Part shown: one piece after another, positions 7,848-17,391 of the stretch
Layout of the letters: the number at the start of each line of letters is the position of its first letter
Position numbering within the stretch: the first letter of the stretch is position 1
Origin: Paraburkholderia sejongensis
GTDB lineage: Bacteria; Pseudomonadota; Gammaproteobacteria; Burkholderiales; Burkholderiaceae
DNA: 64,000 nt
Assembly: GCF_020880815.1 (NCBI RefSeq)
Contig: NZ_JAJITD010000016.1
Coordinates: 1-64,000 of the forward strand
Direction of reading: 5' to 3'
The notes under the pieces: model-generated
Databases searched by the model: none
What the model saw: the letters and a program-made list of their open reading frames with translations, nothing else
Told to the model about the DNA's origin: nothing
Program-made: the position numbers and the translations under genes

Positions 7848-8834
7848 ATGACAGTCGATGCCATTGTGGACGCGCTGCCGCCGTCCGCCACGCAAGCGCC
7901 GGGCGCCACTGAACCCGCGTCGCAAGTCGATCTCGCCGCGCTGTATCGCGACTCCGGGATCGGCGACGTGCTCGGCGAACTCGATCGCGATCTGGTCGGG
8001 CTCGCGCCGGTCAAGACCCGCATTCGCGAAGTCGCCGCGCACTTACTGGTGGAACGCGCGCGCGCTTCGCTCGGCCTCGCCGGCGGCGCGCCGACCCTGC
8101 ATATGTGCTTCTCGGGCAACCCCGGCACCGGCAAGACCACGGTCGCGCTGCGGATGGCCGAGGTGCTGCACCGGCTCGGCTATATCCGCCGCAACCATCT
8201 GGTGTCGGTCACGCGCGACGATCTCGTCGGCCAGTACATCGGCCACACCGCGCCGAAAACCCGCGATGTGCTCAAGCGCGCGATGGGCGGCGTGCTGTTC
8301 ATCGACGAAGCGTATTACCTGTATCGCCCGGAAAACGAGCGCGACTACGGCCAGGAAGCGATCGAGATCCTGTTGCAGACGATGGAGAACCAGCGCAGCG
8401 ATCTGGTGGTGATCCTCGCCGGCTACGCGGCGCGGATGGAAGTGTTCTTCGAGAGCAATCCGGGCTTTCGCTCGCGCATCGCGCATCACATCACGTTTCC
8501 CGATTATCAGGAAACCGAACTGCTGGAAATCGCCGAACGCATGCTCGGCACCATGCACTACCGCTTCGATGCCGCGTCGCGCCGCGCGTTCGCCGACTAT
8601 CTGGCACGCCGCATCCGCCAGCCGAATTTCGCCAATGCGCGTTCGGTGCGCAACGCGCTCGACCGCGCGCGGCTGCGCCAGGCGAACCGGCTGTTCGCGG
8701 GCGCGCTGCATGGCGGCAAGCCGATCGACGCGGCGACGCTGACGCTTATCGACGCGACCGACGTGCGCGCGAGCCGCGTATTCGACGAAGCGTCGAGTGC
8801 CACCGGACATCCGGCCGCGGCGCCGCCGGGCTGA
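7848..8834 (+). CDS. cbbX: Red-type RuBisCO activase CbbX
   Basis: 328 aa AAA+ ATPase that removes inhibitory sugar phosphates from red-type RuBisCO by pulling on the CbbL C-terminus. Walker A is GNPGTGKTT (residues 90-98) and Walker B VLFIDEAYYL (149-158). A GQYIGHTAPKT pore-loop segment and the sensor region NARSVRNALDRAR are visible. The ATG at 7848 has AGGAGGAG upstream. It is about 100 bp after cbbS, in the usual place. Confidence 0.95.
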   Translation: MTVDAIVDALPPSATQAPGATEPASQVDLAALYRDSGIGDVLGELDRDLVGLAPVKTRIREVAAHLLVERARASLGLAGGAPTLHMCFSGNPGTGKTTVALRMAEVLHRLGYIRRNHLVSVTRDDLVGQYIGHTAPKTRDVLKRAMGGVLFIDEAYYLYRPENERDYGQEAIEILLQTMENQRSDLVVILAGYAARMEVFFESNPGFRSRIAHHITFPDYQETELLEIAERMLGTMHYRFDAASRRAFADYLARRIRQPNFANARSVRNALDRARLRQANRLFAGALHGGKPIDAATLTLIDATDVRASRVFDEASSATGHPAAAPPG

Positions 8835-8890
8835 CTCGAAGCGGCGAGTGAGCGAGTGAAGACGTCAAGACCTATTCCACGGAGATCGCC

Positions 8891-9994
8891 ATGCAAGACG
8901 GACGCACGACACTTTCGAAATTCCTGATCGACACGCTCGATCGTCAGCCGTGCGCGGCGAACTCGCAGGAAACGGCGGGACTCTCGGCGCTGCTGATCGA
9001 CGTCGCGGCCGCGATCAAGTCGATCTCGGCGATGCTGACCAAGGGCGCGCTCGGCGGCAACTACGGTTCCGCGCAAACCGTCAACACGCACGGCGAGCAG
9101 CAGAAGAAGCTCGACGTCGCGACCAACGAGGTCTTTGTGCAGCAATGCGAATGGGACGGGCTGCTCGCGGCGATGGTGTCGGAGGAAATGGAGCAGGTCT
9201 ACGCGATTCCGGACGGCTATCCGCGCGGCGACTATCTGCTCGCGTTCGATCCGCTCGACGGTTCGTCGAATATCGACATCAACGGCGTGGTCGGCTCGAT
9301 CTTCTCGGTGCTGCGGGCGCGCGATCCGGCCGACGAGGCCGGCAGCGACGCGGCCTTTCTGCGTCCGGGCTGCGAGCAGGTCGCGGCCGGCTACGCGGTC
9401 TACGGACCCTCGACGATGCTGGTGCTGTCGGTCGGCAACGGTACGCATGGCTTCACGCTCGAACGCGAGATCGGCAACTTCGTGCTGACCCATTCGAACA
9501 TCCGGATTCCTGAGGAAACAGGGGAGTTCGCGATCAATGCATCGAACGAGCGCTTCTGGGAGCCCCCGGTGCGCCGCTACGTGCAGGAGTGCAAGGACGG
9601 CCGCAGCGGCTGCCGCGGGCGCGACTTCAATATGCGCTGGATCGCGTCGATGGTCGCGGAGGTGCACCGGATTCTGATGCGCGGCGGCGTGTTCATGTAT
9701 CCGCGCGACTCGAAAACCCCGGCGATGGAAGGACGCCTGCGGCTGCTGTACGAAGCGAACCCGATGAGCTTTCTGGTCGAACAGGCGGGCGGTCTGTCGA
9801 GCACCGGGCGCGAGAGGATCCTGGACGTGCAGCCGCGGAGCCTGCATGGCCGCGTGCCGGTGATCCTCGGCTCGAAGAACGAGGTCGAGCGGATCGCGCG
9901 CTATCACGGCGAATACGACCGCGGCGAGGACAAGCCGTTCAGCTCGCCGCTGTTCGGCACGCGCTCGCTGTTTCTGCCGGATTTCTCGGTGTGA
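8891..9994 (+). CDS. cbbF: Fructose-1,6-bisphosphatase class I
   Basis: 367 aa. It hydrolyses fructose-1,6-bisphosphate (and often sedoheptulose-1,7-bisphosphate) in the regenerative phase of the Calvin cycle. The metal-binding DPLDGSSNIDIN motif starts near residue 120, and the C-terminal Lys/Arg-rich substrate region is intact. It is fourth in the cbb operon, 56 bp after cbbX, with GGAG before the ATG. A housekeeping fbp probably exists elsewhere, which is an inference. Confidence 0.95.
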   Translation: MQDGRTTLSKFLIDTLDRQPCAANSQETAGLSALLIDVAAAIKSISAMLTKGALGGNYGSAQTVNTHGEQQKKLDVATNEVFVQQCEWDGLLAAMVSEEMEQVYAIPDGYPRGDYLLAFDPLDGSSNIDINGVVGSIFSVLRARDPADEAGSDAAFLRPGCEQVAAGYAVYGPSTMLVLSVGNGTHGFTLEREIGNFVLTHSNIRIPEETGEFAINASNERFWEPPVRRYVQECKDGRSGCRGRDFNMRWIASMVAEVHRILMRGGVFMYPRDSKTPAMEGRLRLLYEANPMSFLVEQAGGLSSTGRERILDVQPRSLHGRVPVILGSKNEVERIARYHGEYDRGEDKPFSSPLFGTRSLFLPDFSV

Positions 9995-10085
9995 GCCGCC
10001 ACCGCCTGCGCATAACAAGTCGCTGCGGGCCGCTAGCGCGCGAGCCCAGGCAGCGCACGAAACACAGTCATCCGGAGACAAACGC

Positions 10086-10958
10086 ATGTCAGTCAAACAC
10101 CCGATCATCGCGGTGACCGGCTCGAGCGGCGCGGGCACCACCACCGTCATGAAGAGTTTCATGCACATCTTCAGGCGCGAGCACATCAATGCGCAGATCG
10201 TCGAGGGCGACGCGTTTCATCGCTACGACCGGCTCGGCATGCGCGCGGCGATGAGGGAGCGCGAGCGCGACGGCGTGCCGAACTTCAGCCACTTCGGCCC
10301 CGACGCGAATCTGCTCGAAGAGCTGGAGACGCTGTTTACCCGCTACGGCGAGAACGGCACCGGCCAGTTGCGCCACTACGTGCACGACGCGGCCGAGGCG
10401 CAGTTCTACAAACAGGACGGCGGCACCTTCACGCCTTGGGAGGACGTCGCGGCCGGCACCGACCTGATGTTCTACGAAGGGCTGCACGGCGCGGCGGTCA
10501 CCGATAAGGTCGACATGGCGCGGCACGCGGATCTGTTGATCGGCGTGGTGCCGATCATCAACCTCGAATGGATCCAGAAGCTGCATCGCGATCAGACGAT
10601 GCGCGGCTATACGCATGAAGCGGTGCTCGACACGATCCTGCGGCGCATGCCCGACTACGTGAATTACATCTGTCCGCAGTTCTCGCGCACCCATGTGAAT
10701 TTCCAGCGCGTGCCGACCGTGGACACGTCGAACCCGTTCACCGCGCGCGAGATTCCGGCGCCCGACGAGAGCTTCGTGGTGATCCGCTTCGCGCGGCCGA
10801 AAGGAATCGACTTCCAGTATCTGCTGACGATGCTGCACGACTCGTTCATGTCGCGGCCGAACGTGATCGTGGTGCCGGGCGGCAAGATGGGACTGGCGAT
10901 GCAGCTGATTTTCACGCCGATGATTCTGCAATTGATCGACCGCCGCTCGCGCGCCTGA
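10086..10958 (+). CDS. cbbP: Phosphoribulokinase (class I)
   Basis: 290 aa. It makes ribulose-1,5-bisphosphate from ribulose-5-phosphate and ATP. The P-loop is GSSGAGTTT (residues 12-20). The following EGDAFHRYDR, the FSHFGPDANLLEEL block and FYEGLHG are the class I bacterial PRK signatures. It is about 90 bp after cbbF, with GGAG upstream of the start. Confidence 0.96.
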   Translation: MSVKHPIIAVTGSSGAGTTTVMKSFMHIFRREHINAQIVEGDAFHRYDRLGMRAAMRERERDGVPNFSHFGPDANLLEELETLFTRYGENGTGQLRHYVHDAAEAQFYKQDGGTFTPWEDVAAGTDLMFYEGLHGAAVTDKVDMARHADLLIGVVPIINLEWIQKLHRDQTMRGYTHEAVLDTILRRMPDYVNYICPQFSRTHVNFQRVPTVDTSNPFTAREIPAPDESFVVIRFARPKGIDFQYLLTMLHDSFMSRPNVIVVPGGKMGLAMQLIFTPMILQLIDRRSRA

Positions 10959-11004
10959 GCGGGCCCGCACCGAATCCGATCACGAGCTAAACGAGGAGCA
11001 CGCA

Positions 11005-12042
11005 ATGGCCTTCATCACCCTGCGCCAACTACTGGATCACGCGGCCGAGCACGACTACGGCGTGCCAGCGTTCAACGTCAACAACATGGAGCAGATTCAC
11101 GCGATCATGCGGGCCGCCGAGGCGACCGCGAGCCCGGTGATCCTGCAGGCGTCGGCGGGCGCGCGCAAATACGCGGGCGAGCCGTATCTGCGGCACCTGG
11201 TGCTCGCCGCGCTCGAAGCGCATCCGGACATTCCGCTGGTGCTGCATCAGGACCACGGCGCGAGCCCGGCTGTCTGTCAGCAGGCGATCCGCTCGGGCTT
11301 CACCTCGGTGATGATGGACGGCTCGCTGCTGCCCGATCAGAAAACCCCCGCCGCATACGACTACAACGTCGACGTGAGCCGGCGCGTGGTGGATGCCGCG
11401 CACGCGGTCGGTGTGTCGGTGGAGGGCGAGCTCGGCTGTCTCGGCTCGCTCGAAACCGGCACCGTCGGCGAGGAAGACGGTGTGGGCGCAGCGGGAAAAC
11501 TTTCGCTCGACCATCTGCTGACCGACCCGGACGAAGCGGTGCACTTCGTCGAAGCGACCGGCGTCGACGCGCTCGCGATCGCGATCGGCACCTCGCACGG
11601 CGCGTATAAATTCAGCCGCGAGCCGACCGGCGACATTCTCGCGATCGACCGCATCGCCGACATTCACGCGCGCATTCCGAACACGCATCTGGTGATGCAC
11701 GGTTCGTCGTCGGTGCCGCAGGAATGGCTCGCGGTGATCCGCGAATACGGCGGCGAGATTCCGACCACCTACGGCGTGCCGGTCGAGGAAATCCGGCGTG
11801 GCATCGCGCACGGCGTGCGCAAGGTCAATATCGACACCGACATCCGTCTGGCGATGAGCGGCGCAATGCGCAAGTCGCTCGCCAGCGCGCGTTCCGAATT
11901 CGATCCGCGCGCCGCATTGAAGGCCGCGACCGCGGCGGCCAGCGCGATCTGCGTCGAGCGGTTCGAGGCGTTCGGCTGCGCGGGGCAGGCCGCGCGCATC
12001 AAGCCGCTGCCGCTCGAGACGATGGCGCGCCGCTATCACTAG
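11005..12042 (+). CDS. cbbA: Fructose-bisphosphate aldolase class II, Calvin-cycle type
   Basis: 345 aa zinc aldolase. Conserved pieces include VPAFNVNNMEQ, LHQDHGAS (zinc and catalytic region), SVMMDGS, GELGCLGSLETG with its acidic loop, IAIGTSHGAYKF, LVMHGSSSVP and KVNIDTDIR. It condenses triose phosphates, or erythrose-4-phosphate with DHAP, in RuBP regeneration. It follows cbbP by 46 bp. cbbT, cbbG and cbbK, often between P and A, are absent here. Confidence 0.95.
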   Translation: MAFITLRQLLDHAAEHDYGVPAFNVNNMEQIHAIMRAAEATASPVILQASAGARKYAGEPYLRHLVLAALEAHPDIPLVLHQDHGASPAVCQQAIRSGFTSVMMDGSLLPDQKTPAAYDYNVDVSRRVVDAAHAVGVSVEGELGCLGSLETGTVGEEDGVGAAGKLSLDHLLTDPDEAVHFVEATGVDALAIAIGTSHGAYKFSREPTGDILAIDRIADIHARIPNTHLVMHGSSSVPQEWLAVIREYGGEIPTTYGVPVEEIRRGIAHGVRKVNIDTDIRLAMSGAMRKSLASARSEFDPRAALKAATAAASAICVERFEAFGCAGQAARIKPLPLETMARRYH

Positions 12043-12104
12043 CGTCTGTCACGCAGTAATGGTTCGGGAGCCTGAATAATCAGCTCACTTGCACGGAGAA
12101 CGCG

Positions 12105-12812
12105 ATGCGCGAATTCCTGATTGCTCCGTCGCTGCTGTCGGCGGATTTTGCGCGGCTCGCCGACGAGATTCGCGACGTGACCGCGGCCGGCGCAGACTGG
12201 ATCCATCTCGACGTGATGGACAACCACTATGTGCCGAACCTGACGTTCGGGCCGCTGCTGTGCTCGGCGATCCGCCCGTACAGCGCGTTGCCGTTCGACG
12301 TGCATCTGATGACCGCGCCGGTCGATCCGCTGGTGTCGGCGTTCGCGCAGGCCGGCGCGAACCTGATCAGTTTTCATCCGGAGGCGACCCGGCATGTGCA
12401 CCGGACCATCGAGCTGATCCGTTCGCACGGCGTGCGCGCTGGGCTGGCGTTGAATCCGGCGACCCCGCTCGTGGCGCTCGATCACGTGATAGAGATGCTC
12501 GACGTCGTGCTGGTGATGTCGGTCAATCCGGGCTTCGGCGGTCAGGCGTTCATCCCGCACACGCTCGACAAATTGCGGCGGTTGCGCGTGCGCGTCGACG
12601 CAACGATGCAGCGCACCGGGCGGCCGTTGCCGATCGAAGTGGACGGCGGCGTGAAGGCGTCGAATATTGCGGCGATCGCGCAGGCGGGCGCCGACGTGTT
12701 CGTTGCCGGCTCGGCGGTGTTCGGCGCGAGCGACCGCGCGCGGGCGATTGGCGGGATGCGCGACGAGCTGGCGAGCGTGCACGATCCGCTGAGTGTCGCG
12801 GCGTCGAAATGA
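12105..12812 (+). CDS. cbbE: Ribulose-phosphate 3-epimerase
   Basis: 235 aa TIM-barrel enzyme that interconverts xylulose-5-phosphate and ribulose-5-phosphate. Motifs visible: IAPSLLSADFARL, WIHLDVMDNHYVPNLTFGP, DVHLM, ISFHPEA, VLVMSVNPGFGGQ and EVDGGVK..N, with the metal-binding His and Asp positions. It is the last gene of the cbb operon. It faces the converging DHPS-like gene across 27 bp, with no obvious T-run terminator between them. Confidence 0.95.
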   Translation: MREFLIAPSLLSADFARLADEIRDVTAAGADWIHLDVMDNHYVPNLTFGPLLCSAIRPYSALPFDVHLMTAPVDPLVSAFAQAGANLISFHPEATRHVHRTIELIRSHGVRAGLALNPATPLVALDHVIEMLDVVLVMSVNPGFGGQAFIPHTLDKLRRLRVRVDATMQRTGRPLPIEVDGGVKASNIAAIAQAGADVFVAGSAVFGASDRARAIGGMRDELASVHDPLSVAASK

Positions 12813-12839
12813 GGCAGGCGTTTCCGTTTCCTGCGCGTC

Positions 12840-14222
12840 TCAACGCTTTTTCATCGTCTCGCCCGGCGCGCACCACGCGAGCAGATCCTGTTCGGGCCGC
12901 TCGAGCGCACAGCCCCAGTCGAGCGGCTGATCCTGATCGAAGCGCTTGCCCAGCCGCCACGCGATTTCCGCGCGCGCGAGCTGCACGCCCATATAGAACG
13001 CGTGGCCGCCGTCGTTTTCCAGCTTCAACTGCGGGTACAGCACGAACGGATCGTCGCCGCGCCGGTGGCCGTCGCGGTTATACACGTGGATACCGTCGCT
13101 GCTGACCTGCACGCGGAAATTCGGATCGCGCACGCCGCGCGCGAGTTCGTCGATCTCGTCGGCGCTATACGGAAACGGCCGCTTCGCGTGCACTTGCGCG
13201 AGGTCCGGGCTGATTCCCTTGGGCAGCACCTGCGCGTCGCGCGCCGCATGCATCACGCGCCGCGCGACATCGGCTTCGCGCAGCGCGCGGCGCGCGTGCA
13301 GACTCACCGACGTGGTCAGCACCGCGCCGATCCGCAATTCGGCGGCCATCCCGAGCAGTACTGCGTTAATGCCGCTGGTGTCGGCCTCGGTCAGTTCGGT
13401 CACGTTGCCGATGCCCATCATGATCGCGATGTCCGGATAGCGTTCGCGCAGCCGCACATAACGTGCGATCGACCCCGCCAGCCCGAACGGAATCGGATCG
13501 AGAATCGGGTCGGCGAGAAACGCGCGACCGCGCGCGGACAGTGCGTCGATCGCCGCATCGAGCGAGGCCGGGTCGCCCGGTTCGCGCGCCACCAGGATCG
13601 GCGTGGCCGGCACTTCGTCGGCGATCCATAGCGTGTCGAGGTTCAGGCTCATCAGATAGTCGGCGCCCGCGCGGCCGCCGCGTAGCAATTCTTCCGTGCG
13701 CATCGAATCGACGCTGACCCGGTAGCCTTCGCTTTTGAGCCGCCGCACCGCGTCTTCCAGATGCACGAACGGCGTATCCGGCAGACAGCCGAGATCGATC
13801 ACGTCCGCGCCTTGCGCGGTGTATTCGCGCGCCCGCGCTGCAATGCCGTCGAGGTCGAGGCGCGGCGCATCGACGATCTCCGCGAAGATCTCGGTGTCGT
13901 AGCGGCTCAGATCGAACGGCTTCGCCTTGTGGCCGAAGAACTGCGGCAGGTCCTTCACCTCTTCCGGCCCGCGCTCGAACGGCACGCCGTAATGCGCGCT
14001 CAACGCATCGAGATCGCCGCGGCAACGGCCCGGCACGATCACCCGTTGCGCGGCGAGCGGCAGGGCGAGGCGGCGCTGGATCAGATCGGCGGTCATCAAC
14101 GCGGCGACCTGTACGCCGATTTCGCGCACCTCCCAGCTGAACGGCGCGGGCGCCATACCGTCGAGCACGCGCCGCAGGCTCGGTTCGGCGAGCCGGCCGG
14201 TCAGGAAGAGGAGGTGGTCCAT
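12840..14222 (-). CDS. Dihydropteroate-synthase-related protein (H4MPT cluster)
   Basis: 460 aa. The central and C-terminal part is a pterin-binding TIM barrel: DVIDLG near residue 180, then YRVSVDSM, ILDPIPFG, MMGIGNVTELT and GINAVLLGMAAEL. About 130 N-terminal residues precede it. It matches the archaeal and methylotroph DHPS-related family found with H4MPT genes rather than folate FolP. A role in H4MPT or methylofuran assembly is inferred from context. It overlaps dmrB by 22 bp, so the two are probably translationally coupled. Confidence 0.8.
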   Translation of the reverse strand: MDHLLFLTGRLAEPSLRRVLDGMAPAPFSWEVREIGVQVAALMTADLIQRRLALPLAAQRVIVPGRCRGDLDALSAHYGVPFERGPEEVKDLPQFFGHKAKPFDLSRYDTEIFAEIVDAPRLDLDGIAARAREYTAQGADVIDLGCLPDTPFVHLEDAVRRLKSEGYRVSVDSMRTEELLRGGRAGADYLMSLNLDTLWIADEVPATPILVAREPGDPASLDAAIDALSARGRAFLADPILDPIPFGLAGSIARYVRLRERYPDIAIMMGIGNVTELTEADTSGINAVLLGMAAELRIGAVLTTSVSLHARRALREADVARRVMHAARDAQVLPKGISPDLAQVHAKRPFPYSADEIDELARGVRDPNFRVQVSSDGIHVYNRDGHRRGDDPFVLYPQLKLENDGGHAFYMGVQLARAEIAWRLGKRFDQDQPLDWGCALERPEQDLLAWCAPGETMKKR

Positions 14223-14869
14223 GCGAGATCGAGAGTCGCGAGGCGTTGGGCGAGCGCTGTTTCGAGTTCGTCGAGCGAGCGCACGAGCGTCGTGTATTCG
14301 AAGCGCGCGAGCCGTTCGACGTTCTCCAGTTCGATCCGGCGTGGCCGCAGTTCGACCCATTCGTCGGGGCTATGCGTGACGACGCTCGGTTCGGTGTCGC
14401 ATGCATAGACGATGCCGGGAATGCATTGCTTGCCGGCCTGCGCGTACATATTGGTGGGCAGCGTATCGGAGATTCCGTACGCGCATTTGGCGACCGTGTT
14501 GCTGGTCGCCGGCGCGATCACCACCGTGTGATAGACGCCGTGATACAGCATGCCGACCGGCACGCCGCTCGCACTGTTGTCGCGCAGCACGCGGAACTGC
14601 TCGCGCAGTTTGTCGAGCGCCCAGCCGTACAGCGGCAACACTTCCTCGGCGGCGGCCGACAGAAACAGATCGACGCGCGGCAGCCGCCGCGCGAGCGCGA
14701 TCGATTCTTCGAGCATGTGACCGGAGCCGGTCACGCACCACGCGAAGCGCGCATCCGCCTTGAAGTCGGCGAGGTCGCGCGCGGGTTCGTGCGTCGGGTC
14801 GCGCGATGGTTCTCGCGAAGTTTCGCGTTCCGGCTCGCGGCTGGCGTCATCCCCCGGCGCGCGCGTCAT
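14201..14869 (-). CDS. dmrB: Dihydromethanopterin reductase-type flavoprotein (DmrB/AfpA family)
   Basis: 222 aa. From about residue 40 it is a flavoprotein-type Rossmann domain (WCVTGSGHMLEES, then VVIAPATSNTVAKCAYGISDTLPTNM) with cysteines in GKQCIPGIVYACD. This fits DmrB, which reduces dihydromethanopterin to H4MPT with FMN. The first 36 residues are an odd low-complexity Arg/Glu/Pro stretch (repeats of REP/RDP) not part of the fold. ATGA overlap with the upstream sigma54 activator gene indicates co-translation. Confidence 0.8.
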   Translation of the reverse strand: MTRAPGDDASREPERETSREPSRDPTHEPARDLADFKADARFAWCVTGSGHMLEESIALARRLPRVDLFLSAAAEEVLPLYGWALDKLREQFRVLRDNSASGVPVGMLYHGVYHTVVIAPATSNTVAKCAYGISDTLPTNMYAQAGKQCIPGIVYACDTEPSVVTHSPDEWVELRPRRIELENVERLARFEYTTLVRSLDELETALAQRLATLDLAWTTSSS

Positions 14870-16935
14870 GCGTCGAGATCGAACGGCATGCCGTCGGGCG
14901 ACGAGCCCTCGTGCGAAAGCCGGATATGCAGCCGGCGCATCTTGCGATACAGCGTGTTGCGGCTGATGCCGAGCGCCTTGGCGACGTTGCTGACGTTCCA
15001 GCGATGCTCGTCGAGCAGCGACAGCACGGTCTCGCGCTCGTTCAGCTGGATCGCGTTCAGCGACGAGATATCGGCGTCGTCGCTCAGATGCGGGTCCAGT
15101 TCCGCGCTCGCGAGCCGCAACGCGGCCGGCATGTCGAGCGCCGATGCGCGATGCGTGACTTCGGGCGGCAGGTGTTCGCAGCGGATCGGCTGACCGTCGG
15201 ACAGCGCGATCGCCGTTTGCAACACGTGACGCAACTGGCGGATGTTGCCCGGCCACGCATAGCTCAGCAGTGCCTCTTTGGCTTGCGCGCTCAGCTCGGG
15301 CGGGTCGTCGGTTTCGCTGGCGAGCAGATGATGGATCAGCGGCAGTTTGTCGACCCGCTCGCGCAGCGCCGGGAGATTCAGCTCGACGCCTTTGAGCCGG
15401 TAATACAGGTCCTCGCGGAACTGGCCGCTTTCCACCAGTTCGAGCAGATTGCGGTGGCTCGCGCTGATCAGCTGGAAATTGACCTTGACGGTGGTCTCCG
15501 CGCCGAGCGGCGTGACCTCGTGTTCCTCGATCACACGCAGCAGCCGCGCCTGCAACACCAGCGGCATGTCGCCGATTTCGTCGAGGAACAGTGTGCCGCC
15601 GTTAGCCTGCACGATCTTGCCGCGCCGGCCTTCGCGCTGCGCGCCGGTAAACGCGCCGGCGCGATAACCGAACAGCTCGCTCTCGATCAGGTTCTCCGGC
15701 AACGACGCGCAGTTGACCGGCACGAACGGCCCGTCCGCATGCGGGCTGATGCTGTGCAGCGCCTGCGCGAACACTTCCTTGCCGGTGCCGGTCTGGCCGC
15801 GCAACACGATCGGAATCTTGCGTTGAATCACCCGCGCGGCGAGCTGGATCTGCGAGGCCATGCGCGGGTCGCCGAATTCCAGGTGCGCGATTTCGTCGAG
15901 CTTCGGCGACGTGGCGGGCCGCTCGGACGCGCTCGCGCTGCCGGCGCGGCTCGCGGGCGTCGCCGTGGAAGTGTCCGACAGCAGCACCCGCGACGCGCGG
16001 CCCGCGCTGTTTTGCGGCGTCTGCGCGACGAGGAAAAAGCGGTTGGTCGCGTTCGCGCTGTACACGGTGACCGGATGGAACGAGCCGCGGATGCTGCGCG
16101 CGATCATGTCTTCGAGCGACGCGTTGAACGCTTCCTCGATGCGCCGGCCGCGCAATTCGCTGAGCGAGCGGAAGCCGAGCTGGAACAGCGCGCTGCGATT
16201 CGCGGCGAGCACGGTGCTGTCGTCGGCGACCGCGAGCTTGCCGCCGTGCAGCGTGCCGACGAATTCCGGGCGGCTGTGGAAGTGAATCATGTTCGCGTGC
16301 CGGTAGCGCGCGTCGAGCAGGCGGTTTTCGATCATCTGCCGCGACATCCCGACCAGCACCAGCGAATGCTGCTGCAACAGTTTCGAGCGGCTCGTCACGT
16401 CGAGCACGCCGGCGATCTCGCCGCTGTCGTCGAAGATCGGCGCGGCCGAGCAGGTCAGCGACGTATAGCGCGGATAGAAATGTTCGTGCTGGCAGACCGC
16501 GATGCAGTCGCGCTCGGCCAGACAGGTGCCCATCCCGTTGGTGCCCGCTTCGCGCTCGTTCCACAGCGCGCCGACCCGGAAGCCGTCGCCGGCGACCGCC
16601 TCGGCGAACGGCACCGACGACACCTGATGCACGATCACGCCGCCCGAGTCGACCAGCACGACCGCGAGTTCGGGATCGGCGAGCTGCTGATAGAGCGTCG
16701 TCATTTCGAGCTTCGAACACGCGATCAGATCGCCGACCGCCTCACGCCGGGCGGTCAGTTCGTATTCGGTGAGCACCGGCGGCGGCACGAAGCGGCCCGG
16801 ATCGAGCCGGAATTCGTTGATGCAGCGTGCCCACGATTGGGCGACGGAGTCGCTGGTCGGGCGGGTGGTCAGTTGATGGTTGACGACGTTCAGCACTTCA
16901 CGGACGTGGGAACTGCTGTCAGCGAGCAATGACAT
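14866..16935 (-). CDS. Sigma54-dependent transcriptional activator, AcoR type
   Basis: 689 aa from the ATG at 16935. An N-terminal GAF-like sensor region (about residues 50-210, with ALWNEREAGTNGMGTCLAERD) is followed by a PAS-like region and an AAA+ domain with GQTGTGKE, GAFTGA (the sigma54 contact loop) and GGTLFLDEIGDMP. A Fis-type helix-turn-helix ends it (NVSNVAKALGISRNTLYRKM). AcoR-family proteins activate alcohol and acetoin oxidation operons. Its stop overlaps the dmrB start, which ties it to C1 metabolism. Sigma54-like motifs at xoxF, fae and pqqA make those genes plausible targets. Confidence 0.9.
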   Translation of the reverse strand: MSLLADSSSHVREVLNVVNHQLTTRPTSDSVAQSWARCINEFRLDPGRFVPPPVLTEYELTARREAVGDLIACSKLEMTTLYQQLADPELAVVLVDSGGVIVHQVSSVPFAEAVAGDGFRVGALWNEREAGTNGMGTCLAERDCIAVCQHEHFYPRYTSLTCSAAPIFDDSGEIAGVLDVTSRSKLLQQHSLVLVGMSRQMIENRLLDARYRHANMIHFHSRPEFVGTLHGGKLAVADDSTVLAANRSALFQLGFRSLSELRGRRIEEAFNASLEDMIARSIRGSFHPVTVYSANATNRFFLVAQTPQNSAGRASRVLLSDTSTATPASRAGSASASERPATSPKLDEIAHLEFGDPRMASQIQLAARVIQRKIPIVLRGQTGTGKEVFAQALHSISPHADGPFVPVNCASLPENLIESELFGYRAGAFTGAQREGRRGKIVQANGGTLFLDEIGDMPLVLQARLLRVIEEHEVTPLGAETTVKVNFQLISASHRNLLELVESGQFREDLYYRLKGVELNLPALRERVDKLPLIHHLLASETDDPPELSAQAKEALLSYAWPGNIRQLRHVLQTAIALSDGQPIRCEHLPPEVTHRASALDMPAALRLASAELDPHLSDDADISSLNAIQLNERETVLSLLDEHRWNVSNVAKALGISRNTLYRKMRRLHIRLSHEGSSPDGMPFDLDA

Positions 16936-17391
16936 GGGATCTGTCTCCGTTGCGTCATTCCGGGAAACGGCGCCTGCTTCGCGCGCCGCGAATGCCGCTT
17001 TATCAAGTCTTGTATTGCCCTCGGCGCTGCGAAGCTGGTGTTCGCGTGCGCGTTCGCGACCGCCCGGCATTTCAAGCGGGTACTGAAAACAATACGCCCG
17101 ATGTCGTTTTCGTTCAACAGAAAGTCACCCCGTGTTTACCGCAGCGCGCGCGGATTTTGCTTTTCATGACGAAGCGCCGCGCTAAGGGGTGCATAACGTA
17201 AGTCTGTCGCGACCTCGACACACAGTGTGCCGCGCCCTGCCGTTGCGCGTGTCACCTGGTAAGACGCTGAGCATGTCACTGTTACCCGTCGACACCCGCA
17301 GGCGTAGCGCGCAATTTCGTTATTACCGAACCACCTGGGGTTGAATCGACAGGCTGTTTAATTCCCTGGCCGCGCCGCGGCGGAGACCATC
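16936..17391. promoter_or_regulatory. Divergent sigma54-activator / folB region
   Basis: No gene is seen in these 456 bp. Two adjacent symmetric elements lie at 17205-17231, described separately. I found no convincing -24/-12 promoter on either strand, so the two divergent genes are more likely read from sigma70-type promoters that I cannot place. Confidence 0.5.
17205..17231. promoter_or_regulatory. Double dyad, candidate activator binding site
   Basis: TGTCG-N6-CGACA (17205-17220) overlaps GACACA-CAG-TGTGCC (17217-17231), whose core CACACAGTGTG is a near-perfect palindrome. The second element matches the xoxF-upstream dyad GACACA-GTA-TGTGTC in 11 of 12 arm bases. Its position in front of the sigma54 activator gene suggests autoregulation or control of folB. 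Confidence 0.45.

Noticed and set aside
17048..17063. GG-N10-GC spacing on the minus strand before the sigma54 activator gene
   Set aside because: Only the invariant pairs match; the flanking positions do not, so a sigma54 promoter is not supported.
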